Shown: positions 1 through 7,520, counted from the first letter of the stretch. The stretch: DNA of 64,000 nt from Candidatus Melainabacteria bacterium (GCA_027451745.1 DAIDIP010000019.1:1-64000); one strand, 5' to 3'. Notes: generated by a model not told the origin, from the letters alone. Numbers and translations: made by a program.

Positions 1-1
1 T

Positions 2-97
2 CACGAAAGAATAGCATGTATGCTAGTAAATGGCCATCATGGCAACTGGGTGCTTAGACTTTTGCCAAAGTCCAGTACTAATGATTTGCAAAAGTAA
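2..97 (+). other. Possible 3' end of an upstream plus-strand gene
   Basis: A plus-strand frame is open from the window edge to a TAA at 95-97; a second frame is open to a TAG at 55-57. Either could be the tail of a gene converging on glpK. The longer one would overlap the glpK 3' end by 20 bases. About 30 codons are too few to recognise a family, so this only records that a gene may enter from the left. Confidence 0.2.
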
Positions 98-1574
98 TTG
101 TTGATCGAACAGCTCTAGACCAATTTTTGTATTCTGCTTTTCTATCCTTTTCTGGCAAGAAAGTTTTGTCTAACTGTTTTTTTATTAATTCGTCTTTCTT
201 TATTATGCCGCTAGTTAAGCCAGCCAGTGCTGCCACGCCCCAAGCAGTAGCTTCAATTTGATCATTGCGCCTCACTGGAATATCCAATACATCTGCTTGA
301 AATTGCATCAACCAATTATTTCTTGCTGCTCCACCATCGGCTCGCAGCTCCGACATCTTCACACCTGCCAATTCCATTTCATAAGCAATATCTTTAATTT
401 GGTAAGCAATAGCTTCTAGTCCGGACCTTGCTAAATGTCTTTTATCACATTCACGCGACAAGCCAAGTATAGCCCCTCTCACATGTGGATTCCACCATGG
501 AGATCCAAGGCCTACATGCGCAGGTATCAAATATACTCCGTCATTATCTTCAAGAGATTGCGCTAATTGCTCTGATTCTTCACTTGTTTTTATTATGCCA
601 AGCTCATCTCTAAGCCATTGGATAGTAGCACCGCCCATAAAACTTGCGCCTTCTAAAGCGTATACTGCAGGCAAGTTTTTCAACTTCCACGCCACTGTTG
701 TTAAAATTCCATTTACTATAGTTTTCTTTGAACCAATATTTCCAAGCAAAAAACTACCAGTGCCATAGGTACATTTAAACATCCCAGGTTCAAAACAAGC
801 TTGTCCAAACAATGCTGCTTGCTGATCTCCTAGCACCGCAATTAGTGGCGCTCTAAAACCAACCAGATCTTCTCGCGTATGACCAAAACAACTATCAGAG
901 TCAACGATCTCAGGCATCATGCTTTTGGGCACATTCATGGCCACAAGCAATTCATCGTCCCAATGCAGTTTGTTTATATCAAACAACATTGTACGTGAAG
1001 CATTACTTGCTTCACTGACATGTCGAGCTTCTTCAGTAAATTTATAAATAAGCCAAGAATCAATTGTTCCAAACGCCAATTTGTTTTGTTGTGCTAATTT
1101 ACGTGCTCCGCTTATATTGTCTAATATCCAGCGAATTTTTGTCCCGGAAAAATAAGCATCGGGAATAAGACCGGTTTTTTCTCTTATACTTTCGCCAATA
1201 TTTTTGCCCGACTTTCCTGTAATAGCAACAAGCTCTTCAACAATTTCAGCTGTACGTCTACACTGCCAAACAATAGCTCTGCTTATTGGTTCACCAGTAC
1301 TTTTATCCCAAACTACTGTCGTTTCTCTTTGATTAGTTAAACCAACACAAGCAATTTCTTTCGCCTCTATACCTGCATTTTTAATTGCTTCTTTTATACA
1401 ATCAATTTGTTTGTGCAAAATTTCATTAGCATCGTGCTCTACCCATCCTGAATGAGGAAAATGCTGAGTAAATTCTTTTTGTCCAATACCAACAACTTCA
1501 CCACTAGCAGAAAAAACAATAGCACGACAACTTGTTGTACCTTGATCAATACTTAGTACGTAAGACACCGGCAT
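78..1574 (-). CDS. glpK: Glycerol kinase
   Basis: Phosphorylates glycerol to sn-glycerol 3-phosphate with ATP in the cytoplasm, feeding glycolysis or phospholipid synthesis. The 498 residues match the usual FGGY-kinase length of about 500. Visible motifs are the N-terminal phosphate loop SIDQGTTSCRA, the central GTGSFLLGN segment, and the C-terminal ADGGAARNNWLMQFQAD signature followed by EATAWGVAALAG. The ATG directly abuts the stop of the upstream pyroglutamyl peptidase gene, so the two are probably co-transcribed and translationally coupled. A gpsA gene, which also handles glycerol 3-phosphate, lies far away at 48.6 kb. No anomaly seen. Confidence 0.97.
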   Translation of the reverse strand: MPVSYVLSIDQGTTSCRAIVFSASGEVVGIGQKEFTQHFPHSGWVEHDANEILHKQIDCIKEAIKNAGIEAKEIACVGLTNQRETTVVWDKSTGEPISRAIVWQCRRTAEIVEELVAITGKSGKNIGESIREKTGLIPDAYFSGTKIRWILDNISGARKLAQQNKLAFGTIDSWLIYKFTEEARHVSEASNASRTMLFDINKLHWDDELLVAMNVPKSMMPEIVDSDSCFGHTREDLVGFRAPLIAVLGDQQAALFGQACFEPGMFKCTYGTGSFLLGNIGSKKTIVNGILTTVAWKLKNLPAVYALEGASFMGGATIQWLRDELGIIKTSEESEQLAQSLEDNDGVYLIPAHVGLGSPWWNPHVRGAILGLSRECDKRHLARSGLEAIAYQIKDIAYEMELAGVKMSELRADGGAARNNWLMQFQADVLDIPVRRNDQIEATAWGVAALAGLTSGIIKKDELIKKQLDKTFLPEKDRKAEYKNWSRAVRSTITFANH

Positions 1575-2300
1575 TTATTTCACCATTTCTTCGCAATAAA
1601 ACTGTGCCATTATTTTAATAGCTTTGCTCATAGCAATAAGTTGATTTTCCTTATTGTTCGCCAAGTGACTATATTTGCCACCTCTCTTTCGTAAGGTCAA
1701 TCCGTAAGCTCTTGGCAATGGCAAATGAACAAAGCTCACGCGACTACTTGGCTTTTGCAAATCATTCAACGCTCGAAAATAAGTCTCATTACAAACAAAG
1801 GTTCCACAAAAATTTGATATTGCTGCTGGCAACCCTTCTTTATTTAATTTGACCAACACTTCTTCTATGGGTGATTTTGTCTTAACAGCCTGCGGTGCTC
1901 CCCGTTCTATTTCTTTGCCAGTGAATATATTGCCATCATTGTCCTTAGCCTGATAATCCAGAATATTCAAGGCAAACCGTTCAATGTTTATTGTTTTTCT
2001 GCCGCTAGCCAAACCAAGCAAAATAATTACCCTTTTATCTTGATTTGGCATTTGAGCCACAGCCTCCTTCAATAATTGCCAGGCTTTGGCTCCTTGCGTC
2101 GGCAATATAAGACTTGTTACAGGAACGATTACACCCTTCACAGTTAGCTTTTTAGGCATCAAAAGAGCCACAGAAGCACTAGGATTGGCCAAATGTTCGC
2201 TAAAAGGATCAAAACCAGTTATAAGACAGCTAAGCCCTGTCGACGATTTACTAGCGTTAAGCTCTTTTCTCTTCTTATCTTGCGACTGGCAGGTTTTCAT
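1575..2300 (-). CDS. pcp: Pyroglutamyl-peptidase I family protein (C15)
   Basis: Cysteine peptidase of family C15, expected to remove N-terminal pyroglutamate from peptides in the cytoplasm. The fold signature LITGFDPF is followed by NPSASVAL. The three catalytic positions can be placed: Glu in the NIERFALN segment, Cys in CGTFVCNE, and His in SFVHLPLP. At 241 residues it is somewhat longer than the usual 200-215; the surplus is a Lys/Ser-rich N-terminus of about 25 residues, so translation may begin at a later codon. It lies directly upstream of glpK with no spacer. The substrate is inferred from the family. Confidence 0.85.
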   Translation of the reverse strand: MKTCQSQDKKRKELNASKSSTGLSCLITGFDPFSEHLANPSASVALLMPKKLTVKGVIVPVTSLILPTQGAKAWQLLKEAVAQMPNQDKRVIILLGLASGRKTINIERFALNILDYQAKDNDGNIFTGKEIERGAPQAVKTKSPIEEVLVKLNKEGLPAAISNFCGTFVCNETYFRALNDLQKPSSRVSFVHLPLPRAYGLTLRKRGGKYSHLANNKENQLIAMSKAIKIMAQFYCEEMVK

Positions 2301-2320
2301 GCTAAAAATTTAACACATAT

Positions 2321-2405
2321 GCCGAAGTGGCGAAATGGCAGACGCAGTTGACTCAAAATCAACCGAGGTTTACCCCTCATGTCGGTTCAAGTCCGACCTT
2401 CGGCA
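2321..2405 (+). tRNA. tRNA-Leu (anticodon CAA)
   Basis: The cloverleaf folds fully: acceptor GCCGAAG pairs with CTTCGGC at 2398-2404, with discriminator A at 2405. The anticodon stem GTTGA/TCAAC encloses loop CTCAAAA, giving CAA. A long class II variable arm (GAGG...CCTC) and T arm GTCGG-TTCAAGT-CCGAC follow. CCA is not encoded. The 3' 53 bases are exactly duplicated at 3272-3324, which marks this gene as an integration site. Confidence 0.97.
2353..2405 (+). repeat. attL-like copy of a 53-bp direct repeat (inside tRNA-Leu)
   Basis: These bases, from the anticodon loop to the discriminator base, recur without mismatch at 3272-3324. Repeats running from the anticodon loop to the 3' end of a tRNA gene are the usual product of tyrosine-integrase insertion. 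Flanks on both sides differ between the copies, so identity ends sharply at both ends. Confidence 0.9.
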
Positions 2406-2440
2406 TATTTTAACAGCTAACTGACTTAGTTTTTTCGTTC

Positions 2441-2492
2441 TGGTTTTCGGTGACGAACATTGTTTCAGAAAACCAATGATTACTTCTATAAT
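2441..2492 (+). promoter_or_regulatory. hepT-mntA promoter with inverted repeats
   Basis: TATAAT at 2487-2492 is preceded by a poor -35 region. Two nested inverted repeats lie just upstream: TGGTTTTC (2441-2448) with GAAAACCA (2468-2475), and CATTG (2458-2462) with CAATG (2474-2478). They could bind an autoregulator. The predicted start at about 2499 leaves only some 7 bases before the ATG at 2506, and no Shine-Dalgarno is visible, so the message may be nearly leaderless. Confidence 0.5.
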
Positions 2493-2505
2493 AGTGAATT
2501 AGACT

Positions 2506-2943
2506 ATGCAGGACATCCGTTGGAAACAGCGATTTAACAATTATACTAAGGCTCTGCAAAATTTAAGTGAAGCGAAAGCGCTCTCTGAAACACGCCCACT
2601 TTCAAAGTTGGAGCAACAGGGATTAATTCAAAGCTTTGAGTTTACGCATGAGTTAGCGTGGAATGTACTCAAGGATTATTTGGAAGAGAAAGGTATTGTA
2701 GGTTTGGTTGGCTCAAAGGATGCTACCCGTGAAGCATTCAAAAATGGCTTACTAGACCAAGGCGAAGACTGGATGAATATGATAACGGCGCGTAATCAAA
2801 CTTCGCACACCTACAACACCGCTGTGGCTGAGAAAATAGTGCGTGATATTTTGGACAATTTTTATCCGGCATTTGCGAGTATGGCGAAAAAATTTACTGT
2901 ACTTTATGAGCAACAAGACGACAAATTATGCAGTATGGACTAA
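2506..2943 (+). CDS. hepT: HEPN-domain toxin, HepT family (HI0074-like)
   Basis: Small all-helical HEPN protein of 145 residues, the toxin partner of a minimal nucleotidyltransferase; such HEPN proteins are RNases. The catalytic and modification motif R-x4-H-x-Y is intact as RNQTSHTY (R96, H101, Y103). In characterised HepT/MntA systems the motif tyrosine is AMPylated by MntA to silence the RNase, so both activity and control are expected here. The gene overlaps mntA by 16 bases, typical of this pair. It sits alone with its partner between two copies of the tRNA-Leu 3' end. Confidence 0.9.
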   Translation: MQDIRWKQRFNNYTKALQNLSEAKALSETRPLSKLEQQGLIQSFEFTHELAWNVLKDYLEEKGIVGLVGSKDATREAFKNGLLDQGEDWMNMITARNQTSHTYNTAVAEKIVRDILDNFYPAFASMAKKFTVLYEQQDDKLCSMD

Positions 2944-3242
2944 CTCAAGAAATTATTGAAAAAATCAGCAACGTTTATGCACGTTTTCCTGAAGTAGAAA
3001 AAGTTGTATTGTATGGTTCGCGAGCTAAGGGCAATTATAAGAATGGATCCGATATTGACTTTACATTATATGGCACAGCATTGACTCCCGATTTGCGGGC
3101 AAATATAGCAATGGCACTGGACGATCTTATGCTGCCTTATACTATTGACCTCTCATTCTTTGATGAACTTGAAAATGCCGAACTACGCGAGCATATAAAA
3201 CGAGTAGGAAAGGTATTTTATGAAAAGACTAATCAAAATTAG
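2928..3242 (+). CDS. mntA: MntA-type nucleotidyltransferase antitoxin
   Basis: Minimal nucleotidyltransferase of 104 residues. The motif GSx10DxD is intact (G30-S31, then D42 and D44 in SDID), with the GSRAKG loop visible. In known systems this enzyme transfers AMP to the tyrosine of HepT and so neutralises the toxin. Its first codons overlap the end of hepT by 16 bases, which couples translation. The length is standard for the family. The 3' end is followed after 29 bases by the duplicated tRNA-Leu sequence. Confidence 0.9.
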   Translation: MQYGLTQEIIEKISNVYARFPEVEKVVLYGSRAKGNYKNGSDIDFTLYGTALTPDLRANIAMALDDLMLPYTIDLSFFDELENAELREHIKRVGKVFYEKTNQN

Positions 3243-3271
3243 GCAATCTTGATAAAATTACGTTTTGTTCT

Positions 3272-3324
3272 TCAAAATCAACCGAGGTTTACCCCTCATG
3301 TCGGTTCAAGTCCGACCTTCGGCA
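3272..3324 (+). repeat. attR-like copy of the tRNA-Leu 3' end
   Basis: Exact 53-bp duplicate of tRNA-Leu bases 2353-2405. It lacks the acceptor 5' strand, D arm and 5' half of the anticodon stem, so it cannot be a functional tRNA. It bounds the HepT/MntA island on the right. Confidence 0.9.
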
Positions 3325-3351
3325 GATTTTTATAATATAGCTAGCATAAGA

Positions 3352-3389
3352 CTTATCAAATTGACAAGGGCTAATCATTTTGATAAGAT
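3352..3389 (+). promoter_or_regulatory. higBA promoter and palindromic operator
   Basis: TTGACA (3361-3366) and TAAGAT (3384-3389) are separated by 17 bases. A perfect 9-bp inverted repeat, CTTATCAAA (3352-3360) and TTTGATAAG (3379-3387), brackets the -35 and overlaps the -10. This fits an operator bound by the HigA antitoxin. The expected start of transcription falls on or next to the higB ATG at 3396, so this message also looks leaderless. Confidence 0.75.
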
Positions 3390-3395
3390 TCAACT

Positions 3396-3677
3396 ATGGA
3401 AATTGCTGGTATAAGCACAATCGAAAAATTCAAGAAGACACACCCAGCAGCCAGAAACGCCTTGGAAGAATGGATAAGTAAAGTAACACCGGTTTTGTGG
3501 AGAACGTCCACTGATATAAAAAGAATGTTCTCGACCACATCATTCGTGAAACAGTTTGTAATTTTCAACATCGGGGACAACAAGTACAAATTGTTAACAG
3601 AAGTTCGATATGGGACAGGGCGGATACTAGTCCTAAGGATTGGAACTCATGAAGAGTATGACAGTTGGAAATTATGA
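3396..3677 (+). CDS. higB: HigB-family mRNA interferase toxin
   Basis: RelE-fold toxin of 93 residues that would cleave mRNA on translating ribosomes. The HigB pattern is clear: THPAARNALEEW near the N-terminus, then FVIFNIGDNKYKLLTEVRY and the C-terminal GTHEEYDSW. The order toxin-before-antitoxin is characteristic of hig operons. Its TGA overlaps the ATG of higA as ATGA. It begins 72 bases beyond the right tRNA-Leu repeat, so it lies outside the HepT/MntA island but inside the same toxin-antitoxin cluster. Confidence 0.9.
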   Translation: MEIAGISTIEKFKKTHPAARNALEEWISKVTPVLWRTSTDIKRMFSTTSFVKQFVIFNIGDNKYKLLTEVRYGTGRILVLRIGTHEEYDSWKL

Positions 3678-4111
3678 AAAGCACTAAGTATTGGGATTTA
3701 ATCAAACGTTTTCGCCTTCGTCCAATTCGCACAAGAAAGGAATTGGATACTGCCTTGGAGATAATGTCTGAATTAGGAATGAAAAGTAAGCGCACTCGTG
3801 AAGAAGATGATTATCTGGATGTGCTTAGCGGATTAATCACACAATATGAAGCCACATTGCCGGAAGTGCAAGCGCTGCCGGTATCAGCTCAAAATCTTTC
3901 TCCGCAACAACTACTACGTTCTATACTTAATGAGAATGGAATATCTCAAGCACAGCTTGCCCGCGAGATTGGGTGTCAAGAAGCAAACATCTCGGCATTT
4001 TTAAATGGCAGGCGAGAATTGAGTAAAATAACAGCAGTGAAGTTGGCAAAACGATTTGGTGCTTCGATAGATCTATTTATACCAAGATTAAACGAGCGCA
4101 TGGCAGGATAA
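3674..4111 (+). CDS. higA: HigA-family antitoxin, XRE-type HTH
   Basis: Antitoxin and probable autorepressor. The helix-turn-helix occupies the last third of the protein, around ISQAQLAREIGCQEANISAF and NGRRELSKITAVKLAKRFG. The N-terminal part is helical and probably binds HigB. The ATG at 3674 is preferred because it forms an ATGA overlap with higB; an in-frame TTG at 3665 is possible. The palindrome at 3352-3387 is its likely operator. Downstream is a broken hydrolase gene on the opposite strand. Confidence 0.9.
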   Translation: MKSTKYWDLIKRFRLRPIRTRKELDTALEIMSELGMKSKRTREEDDYLDVLSGLITQYEATLPEVQALPVSAQNLSPQQLLRSILNENGISQAQLAREIGCQEANISAFLNGRRELSKITAVKLAKRFGASIDLFIPRLNERMAG

Positions 4112-4149
4112 AGGAATTTATTTATTGGCACAAAATCAACCAAATTTAC

Positions 4150-4561
4150 ACTGCCATAACCCTCATAGTCATACATAAAAACTGAAACACCGCTCCTAAG
4201 TAAATTGAAAGTCATCGGCAAGCAATAAAATATATTGCCACCATTACCATGGCTAATCATTGCCACTGATTTATTTCCAGGCAACCTAAATAGCCAGCCG
4301 TGAAGCTTAATTTTATCCGGTGTATAAAAGACCAAATCTTTCCAGTGAACACCAAGCAAATTCTTCATACAGACTAATTCTTTGTGCATCATAATTTCTT
4401 TTGTCTGGATGAAATAAAACAGCATCGTAAAGCCACATAGAACATACCGGAGACAGCACAATATACATAGCAATGACAAATAATATGACAGCCATAGGAC
4501 TCAATTTAAGATACACTCTAACCGATTCACTTTTCATCCCAACATCCGCCAAAACATCCAT
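4150..4561 (-). pseudogene. Truncated and frameshifted alpha/beta hydrolase
   Basis: Two overlapping minus-strand frames make one protein. The first (from the ATG at 4561) gives a membrane anchor and YDAVLFHPDKRNYDAQ. The second continues with LVFYTPDKIKLHGWLF, the oxyanion segment SHGNGGNI and YDYEGYGS. The frame changes around 4360-4390. Recognisable hydrolase sequence stops at about 4150, before the nucleophile Ser, catalytic Asp and His, so the product cannot be active. The break lies some 40 bases from the end of higA, suggesting that arrival of the HigBA unit removed the rest. Confidence 0.75.
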
Positions 4562-4635
4562 ATATCCTTATTTATTCATCATATCTGATTAAAAAGCCAA
4601 TAGAGGAGTAACAAACAGTTAATAATCTGTCTGTT

Positions 4636-5538
4636 ATGCTAAAACGAATGAGTAAAGCTGAACAAAATTGGATAATTGTCTCTTGTCAGTCCGACAAGAG
4701 TGATGAAGACTCATGTTCTTGGATATTCTTTGAAAACAATGCCCTGGGCTTAGAAATTGTAGATATAGACCCAAAAGCTATTGCAATAAGAGCATCTTTT
4801 AAGCCGTCCGATATTTCCAAAGAAAAAATAGACGAATTACAATATCAATTTCAGCAAGCTGAATTGAGCAGAGTAGCTCAAACACTTAAAGTTGAAACCC
4901 TCGCCAATGAAGACTGGTTGCGTAATTGGAAAATACATTTTGAACCATTCACTGTTGCTAATTTTCTAATTTGTCCACCATGGCATCATAAAAATCTTCC
5001 CGCCAAACTAACAAAAGACCACACCATAATAATTATTGACCCCGCTATGGCATTTGGCACAGGCTTACACGCAACAACCAGCTATTGCTTGCAAGTTATT
5101 AGCAAAGGATTGCCAGGAAAAAACATTCTTGATATAGGCACCGGCAGTGGTATCTTAGCAATTGCTTGTGCATTATTATTACCCAATGTCAGAATGCTAG
5201 CAATAGATATAGACGAAAACGCCATAATAAACGCTCAGCACAATATCGAGCTCAATCATGTTCAAAAAAACATAGAACTGCGCCAAACAAGTCCAGAAGC
5301 ACTATTGAACAATACTCATAAATTCGACACTATACTATCTAATCTTACTGCCGAAGTTATAATAGAATTTCTTCCTACCTATGCAAAACTGCTCAATAAA
5401 AATGGCACCTTAGTTCTTGCCGGCATAATAGAAGAGAGACTTCCACTCATTGAAAAGTCATTGTCCAAATCCCCATTTCAGATCATAAACAAATCGATTA
5501 ATAAAGGTTGGGTTGGACTAACATTGACTAAAACTTAA
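4636..5538 (+). CDS. prmA: Ribosomal protein L11 methyltransferase
   Basis: Class I SAM-dependent enzyme that methylates ribosomal protein L11 (encoded here by rplK). The N-terminal substrate-recognition domain is followed by the PrmA hallmark DPAMAFGTGLHATT, the SAM-binding loop ILDIGTGSGILAIA, the acidic ribose-binding segment AIDIDENA and the catalytic-loop motif SNLTAEVI. At 300 residues it has the normal length. The ATG at 4636 is used; an in-frame ATG at 4648 is equally plausible. It is flanked on both sides by damaged hydrolase genes. Confidence 0.93.
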   Translation: MLKRMSKAEQNWIIVSCQSDKSDEDSCSWIFFENNALGLEIVDIDPKAIAIRASFKPSDISKEKIDELQYQFQQAELSRVAQTLKVETLANEDWLRNWKIHFEPFTVANFLICPPWHHKNLPAKLTKDHTIIIIDPAMAFGTGLHATTSYCLQVISKGLPGKNILDIGTGSGILAIACALLLPNVRMLAIDIDENAIINAQHNIELNHVQKNIELRQTSPEALLNNTHKFDTILSNLTAEVIIEFLPTYAKLLNKNGTLVLAGIIEERLPLIEKSLSKSPFQIINKSINKGWVGLTLTKT

Positions 5539-5589
5539 ACTAAAATGATCTATAAACTCTCTATTTAAAAATCACACAATAGGAATCAA

Positions 5590-6379
5590 ATGCCATACAC
5601 TAAAGTTAACGACATAAACATGTACTATGAAGAACACGGACAAGGACAGCCAATTATCCTATTGCATGGCGCTACCGGTTGCATAGAGAAATCAGAATTT
5701 GGTTGGGGAGGTCTTATAAACCTTTTCGAAAAAAAAATATAGACTTTTCCATATTGAACATCGCGGACATGGCAGAACAGATAATCCTCGTGATTATCTT
5801 ACCTACGAATTAATAGCCGACGACATTTGCAAATTTATAGAACAAATGAAACTCGGTCCTTCTCACATTGCAGGAATGAGTGATGGTGCCATCATAGGTA
5901 TTCATATGGGCATGACACGCCCTGATTTAGTCCACACCTTAGTATGTGTAGGAGTAAACTATTACAACGATGATTTAGTAAAAGAAGCCAATAAATTTTT
6001 TGACGACACAAAAGAAATAGAACGCAAGCATCCTAAACTTGCTCTAGAATATGCCAAATTTCACGATCGCAACAAACATACCGATTATTGGAAAACTTTG
6101 ATTGCCCACTTAGCAACAAATTTAGCTAAGAATCCTAATTACACAATAAAAGACTTACAAAAAATTTCAGCGCCCACACTTTTAATAGCGGGCGAAAATG
6201 ATCTATGGGGAAACAGAAAACAAATGCTTGAGATGAGGCAACACATTCCAATATCTAAAATGCTAATAGTCAACAATGCCGAACATGAAGTTCAACACAC
6301 TCATGCCCACCTAGTTAATCCTGTAATTATGGACTTTCTAGAAAGACATAAAGAGCTAAAACAAGTCATACGGTTATAG
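5590..6379 (+). pseudogene. Alpha/beta hydrolase frameshifted in an A9 tract
   Basis: An ATG at 5590 opens a hydrolase reading MPYTKVNDINMYYEEHG...ILLHGATG, ending at a TAG at 5740-5742. The continuation lies one frame over and reads YRLFHIEHRGHGRTDNP, nucleophile elbow AGMSDGA, acidic segment AGENDLWG and a histidine near NAEHEVQ. Removing one A from the run of nine at 5729-5737 rejoins the frames into a normal protein of about 262 residues with a complete triad. It may be a real mutation, a slippage-dependent gene, or a base-calling error. Confidence 0.8.
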
Positions 6380-6455
6380 CAAACCAAATCATGGCGCAAC
6401 CCAAAACCCTTACCTATCAACCACTTCCAGCCTCGACACAACAATCAAAAACATC

Positions 6456-6483
6456 TTGATACCCCAGATTGTTCTGTTATAAT
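6456..6483 (+). promoter_or_regulatory. Predicted promoter of the tmRNA gene
   Basis: TTGATA (6456-6461) and a perfect TATAAT (6478-6483) are separated by 16 bases. The expected start near 6490 would give a precursor with about 100 extra 5' bases ahead of mature tmRNA, to be removed by RNase P. Confidence 0.7.
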
Positions 6484-6533
6484 ATAGTTGTCAGATTAAA
6501 TGCGGTCACAGAATATCGAAGCCGTTATCTGCC

Positions 6534-6552
6534 ACGGACTAAAGTCCGTTTT
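6534..6552 (+). other. Short hairpin in the tmRNA leader
   Basis: ACGGACT (6534-6540) pairs with AGTCCGT (6543-6549) and is followed by TTT. It could be a weak terminator for the upstream hydrolase or a processing element in the tmRNA precursor. Confidence 0.35.
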
Positions 6553-6593
6553 GAACACTGACAATTGAAGAGCTTTCTTTCCACACAATACAT

Positions 6594-6990
6594 GGGGGCG
6601 TTTAGATTCGACAGGGTGGTTGTTTGGTGAGTTGCAAGCCGAGGTTGCTTGGAACCGCGATAAAAAACTAAGCATAAAAACATAATTGCCAAAAACAATT
6701 TAGTTAAATTCCCAGGAGCAACTCAAGTTGCTCTTGCAGCCTAATATAACTTAGGACAGGAATACTTAGCGAGAGCCTAACTACCCGCACTCGTTAGGTC
6801 AAAAATGGTGGTTGCCGACAAGCAAAGTTAGCAGTTCATAGCTTGTCCTAAGACATAACTGCGACCCCGGCTGGTCGTTCAGGCCTCAGACAGCGGACCG
6901 CAAGGTAACTGGATAAACACCGAACTAAGCTTGTAGTAATTTGCCTCTCGGTTACTTTGGACGCGAGTGCGATTCTCGCCGCCTCCACCA
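6594..6990 (+). ncRNA. ssrA: Transfer-messenger RNA (one-piece)
   Basis: Rescues stalled ribosomes and tags the unfinished protein for degradation. The tRNA-like ends are visible: 5' GGGGGCG pairs with CGCCTCC before the encoded terminal CCA, and the T arm has GATTCTC. The tag frame runs 6688-6744 and reads AKNNLVKFPGATQVALAA before TAA, ending in the usual hydrophobic -LAA proteolysis signal. The NNLVKF core resembles cyanobacterial tags. The length of 397 bases is typical, and the gene is in one piece rather than permuted. Confidence 0.97.
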
Positions 6991-7032
6991 TTTATACCTT
7001 TAGAACCGGAAAGCTTTACCAGGACCAGGTCG

Positions 7033-7128
7033 TTATTTGCCAAGATGCTGTTTGATCGGCTTTGGTGGACGATTTGGTGGACGCCCAGCGCTATTTTTAG
7101 AACTATTGATCCTGCACTTTAATGTCAT
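7033..7128 (-). other. Small Pro-rich minus-strand reading frame
   Basis: An ATG at 7128 opens 31 codons ending in GRPPNRPPKPIKQHLGK. The composition resembles the disordered tail of a protein more than random sequence, but the 12-base near-repeat (ttggtggacg) behind it could create this by chance. No ribosome-binding site was identified. It may be the remnant of a gene lost when the next cassette arrived. Confidence 0.2.
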
Positions 7129-7157
7129 GATATTGTTCAGTAATATAAGATTAGGTT

Positions 7158-7520
7158 ATGAGCACAATTAAAGAACGAATAGCAGATGAATGGATTGGCA
7201 AGGCATATAAGAGCCTTGAACTTGTCTTGGCACAAGCCAAAGATAGCCTTGAGGAAGATGAGTCGTTGCCAACCGATATAGCTGTCAGAAATACAAAAGA
7301 ATTTTTGTCCAAGTGTGCAAGCCATTTAAATCTTGATCAGCCGGAGATACGGTTAACACCAAACGGGGATATCTATCTAACTTGGATCGTTGATGGTTGG
7401 CAACACATCATGTCTTTTACTATTGACGGCAAGCCAGATTACTATACTGACTATGAGGCAAATGATTTTTTACCTGAGAAAGTAGTCTTTGCTGGGTTTG
7501 TACAATCTAAGGCAGCTTAA
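7158..7520 (+). CDS. Unrecognised small protein, first gene of a two-gene cassette
   Basis: A 120-residue acidic, soluble protein. A helical N-terminal half (WIGKAYKSLELVLAQAKDSL) is followed by a beta-rich part with the pattern TPNGDIYLTWIVDGWQHIMSFTIDGKPDYY. This outline of a small protein with an NGxIxLxW...DGxxxYY core resembles first genes of uncharacterised two-gene, toxin-antitoxin-like cassettes; that likeness is from memory and unverified. Its stop overlaps the next start as TAATG, so the two are coupled. It lies 167 bases beyond tmRNA, a classic insertion site. Confidence 0.65.
   Translation: MSTIKERIADEWIGKAYKSLELVLAQAKDSLEEDESLPTDIAVRNTKEFLSKCASHLNLDQPEIRLTPNGDIYLTWIVDGWQHIMSFTIDGKPDYYTDYEANDFLPEKVVFAGFVQSKAA

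Larger units (their letters stand above)
2406..3324 (+). mobile_element. Miniature integrated island carrying HepT/MntA
   Basis: The segment between the end of tRNA-Leu and the end of the second repeat is 919 bp, the distance expected for one insertion. It holds only the HEPN/nucleotidyltransferase pair and its promoter. There is no integrase, excisionase, transposase or replication gene. It may be a satellite mobilised in trans, or what remains of a larger island. The interpretation as an integrated element is inferred from the tRNA-derived repeats. Confidence 0.7.

Noticed and set aside
3272-3324. Second tRNA-Leu gene
   Set aside because: Only the 3' 53 bases are present; the acceptor 5' strand, D arm and half the anticodon stem are absent.
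6971-6990. tmRNA 3' end used as an attachment site
   Set aside because: No second copy of the tmRNA 3' end was seen downstream, so insertion there has no direct support.
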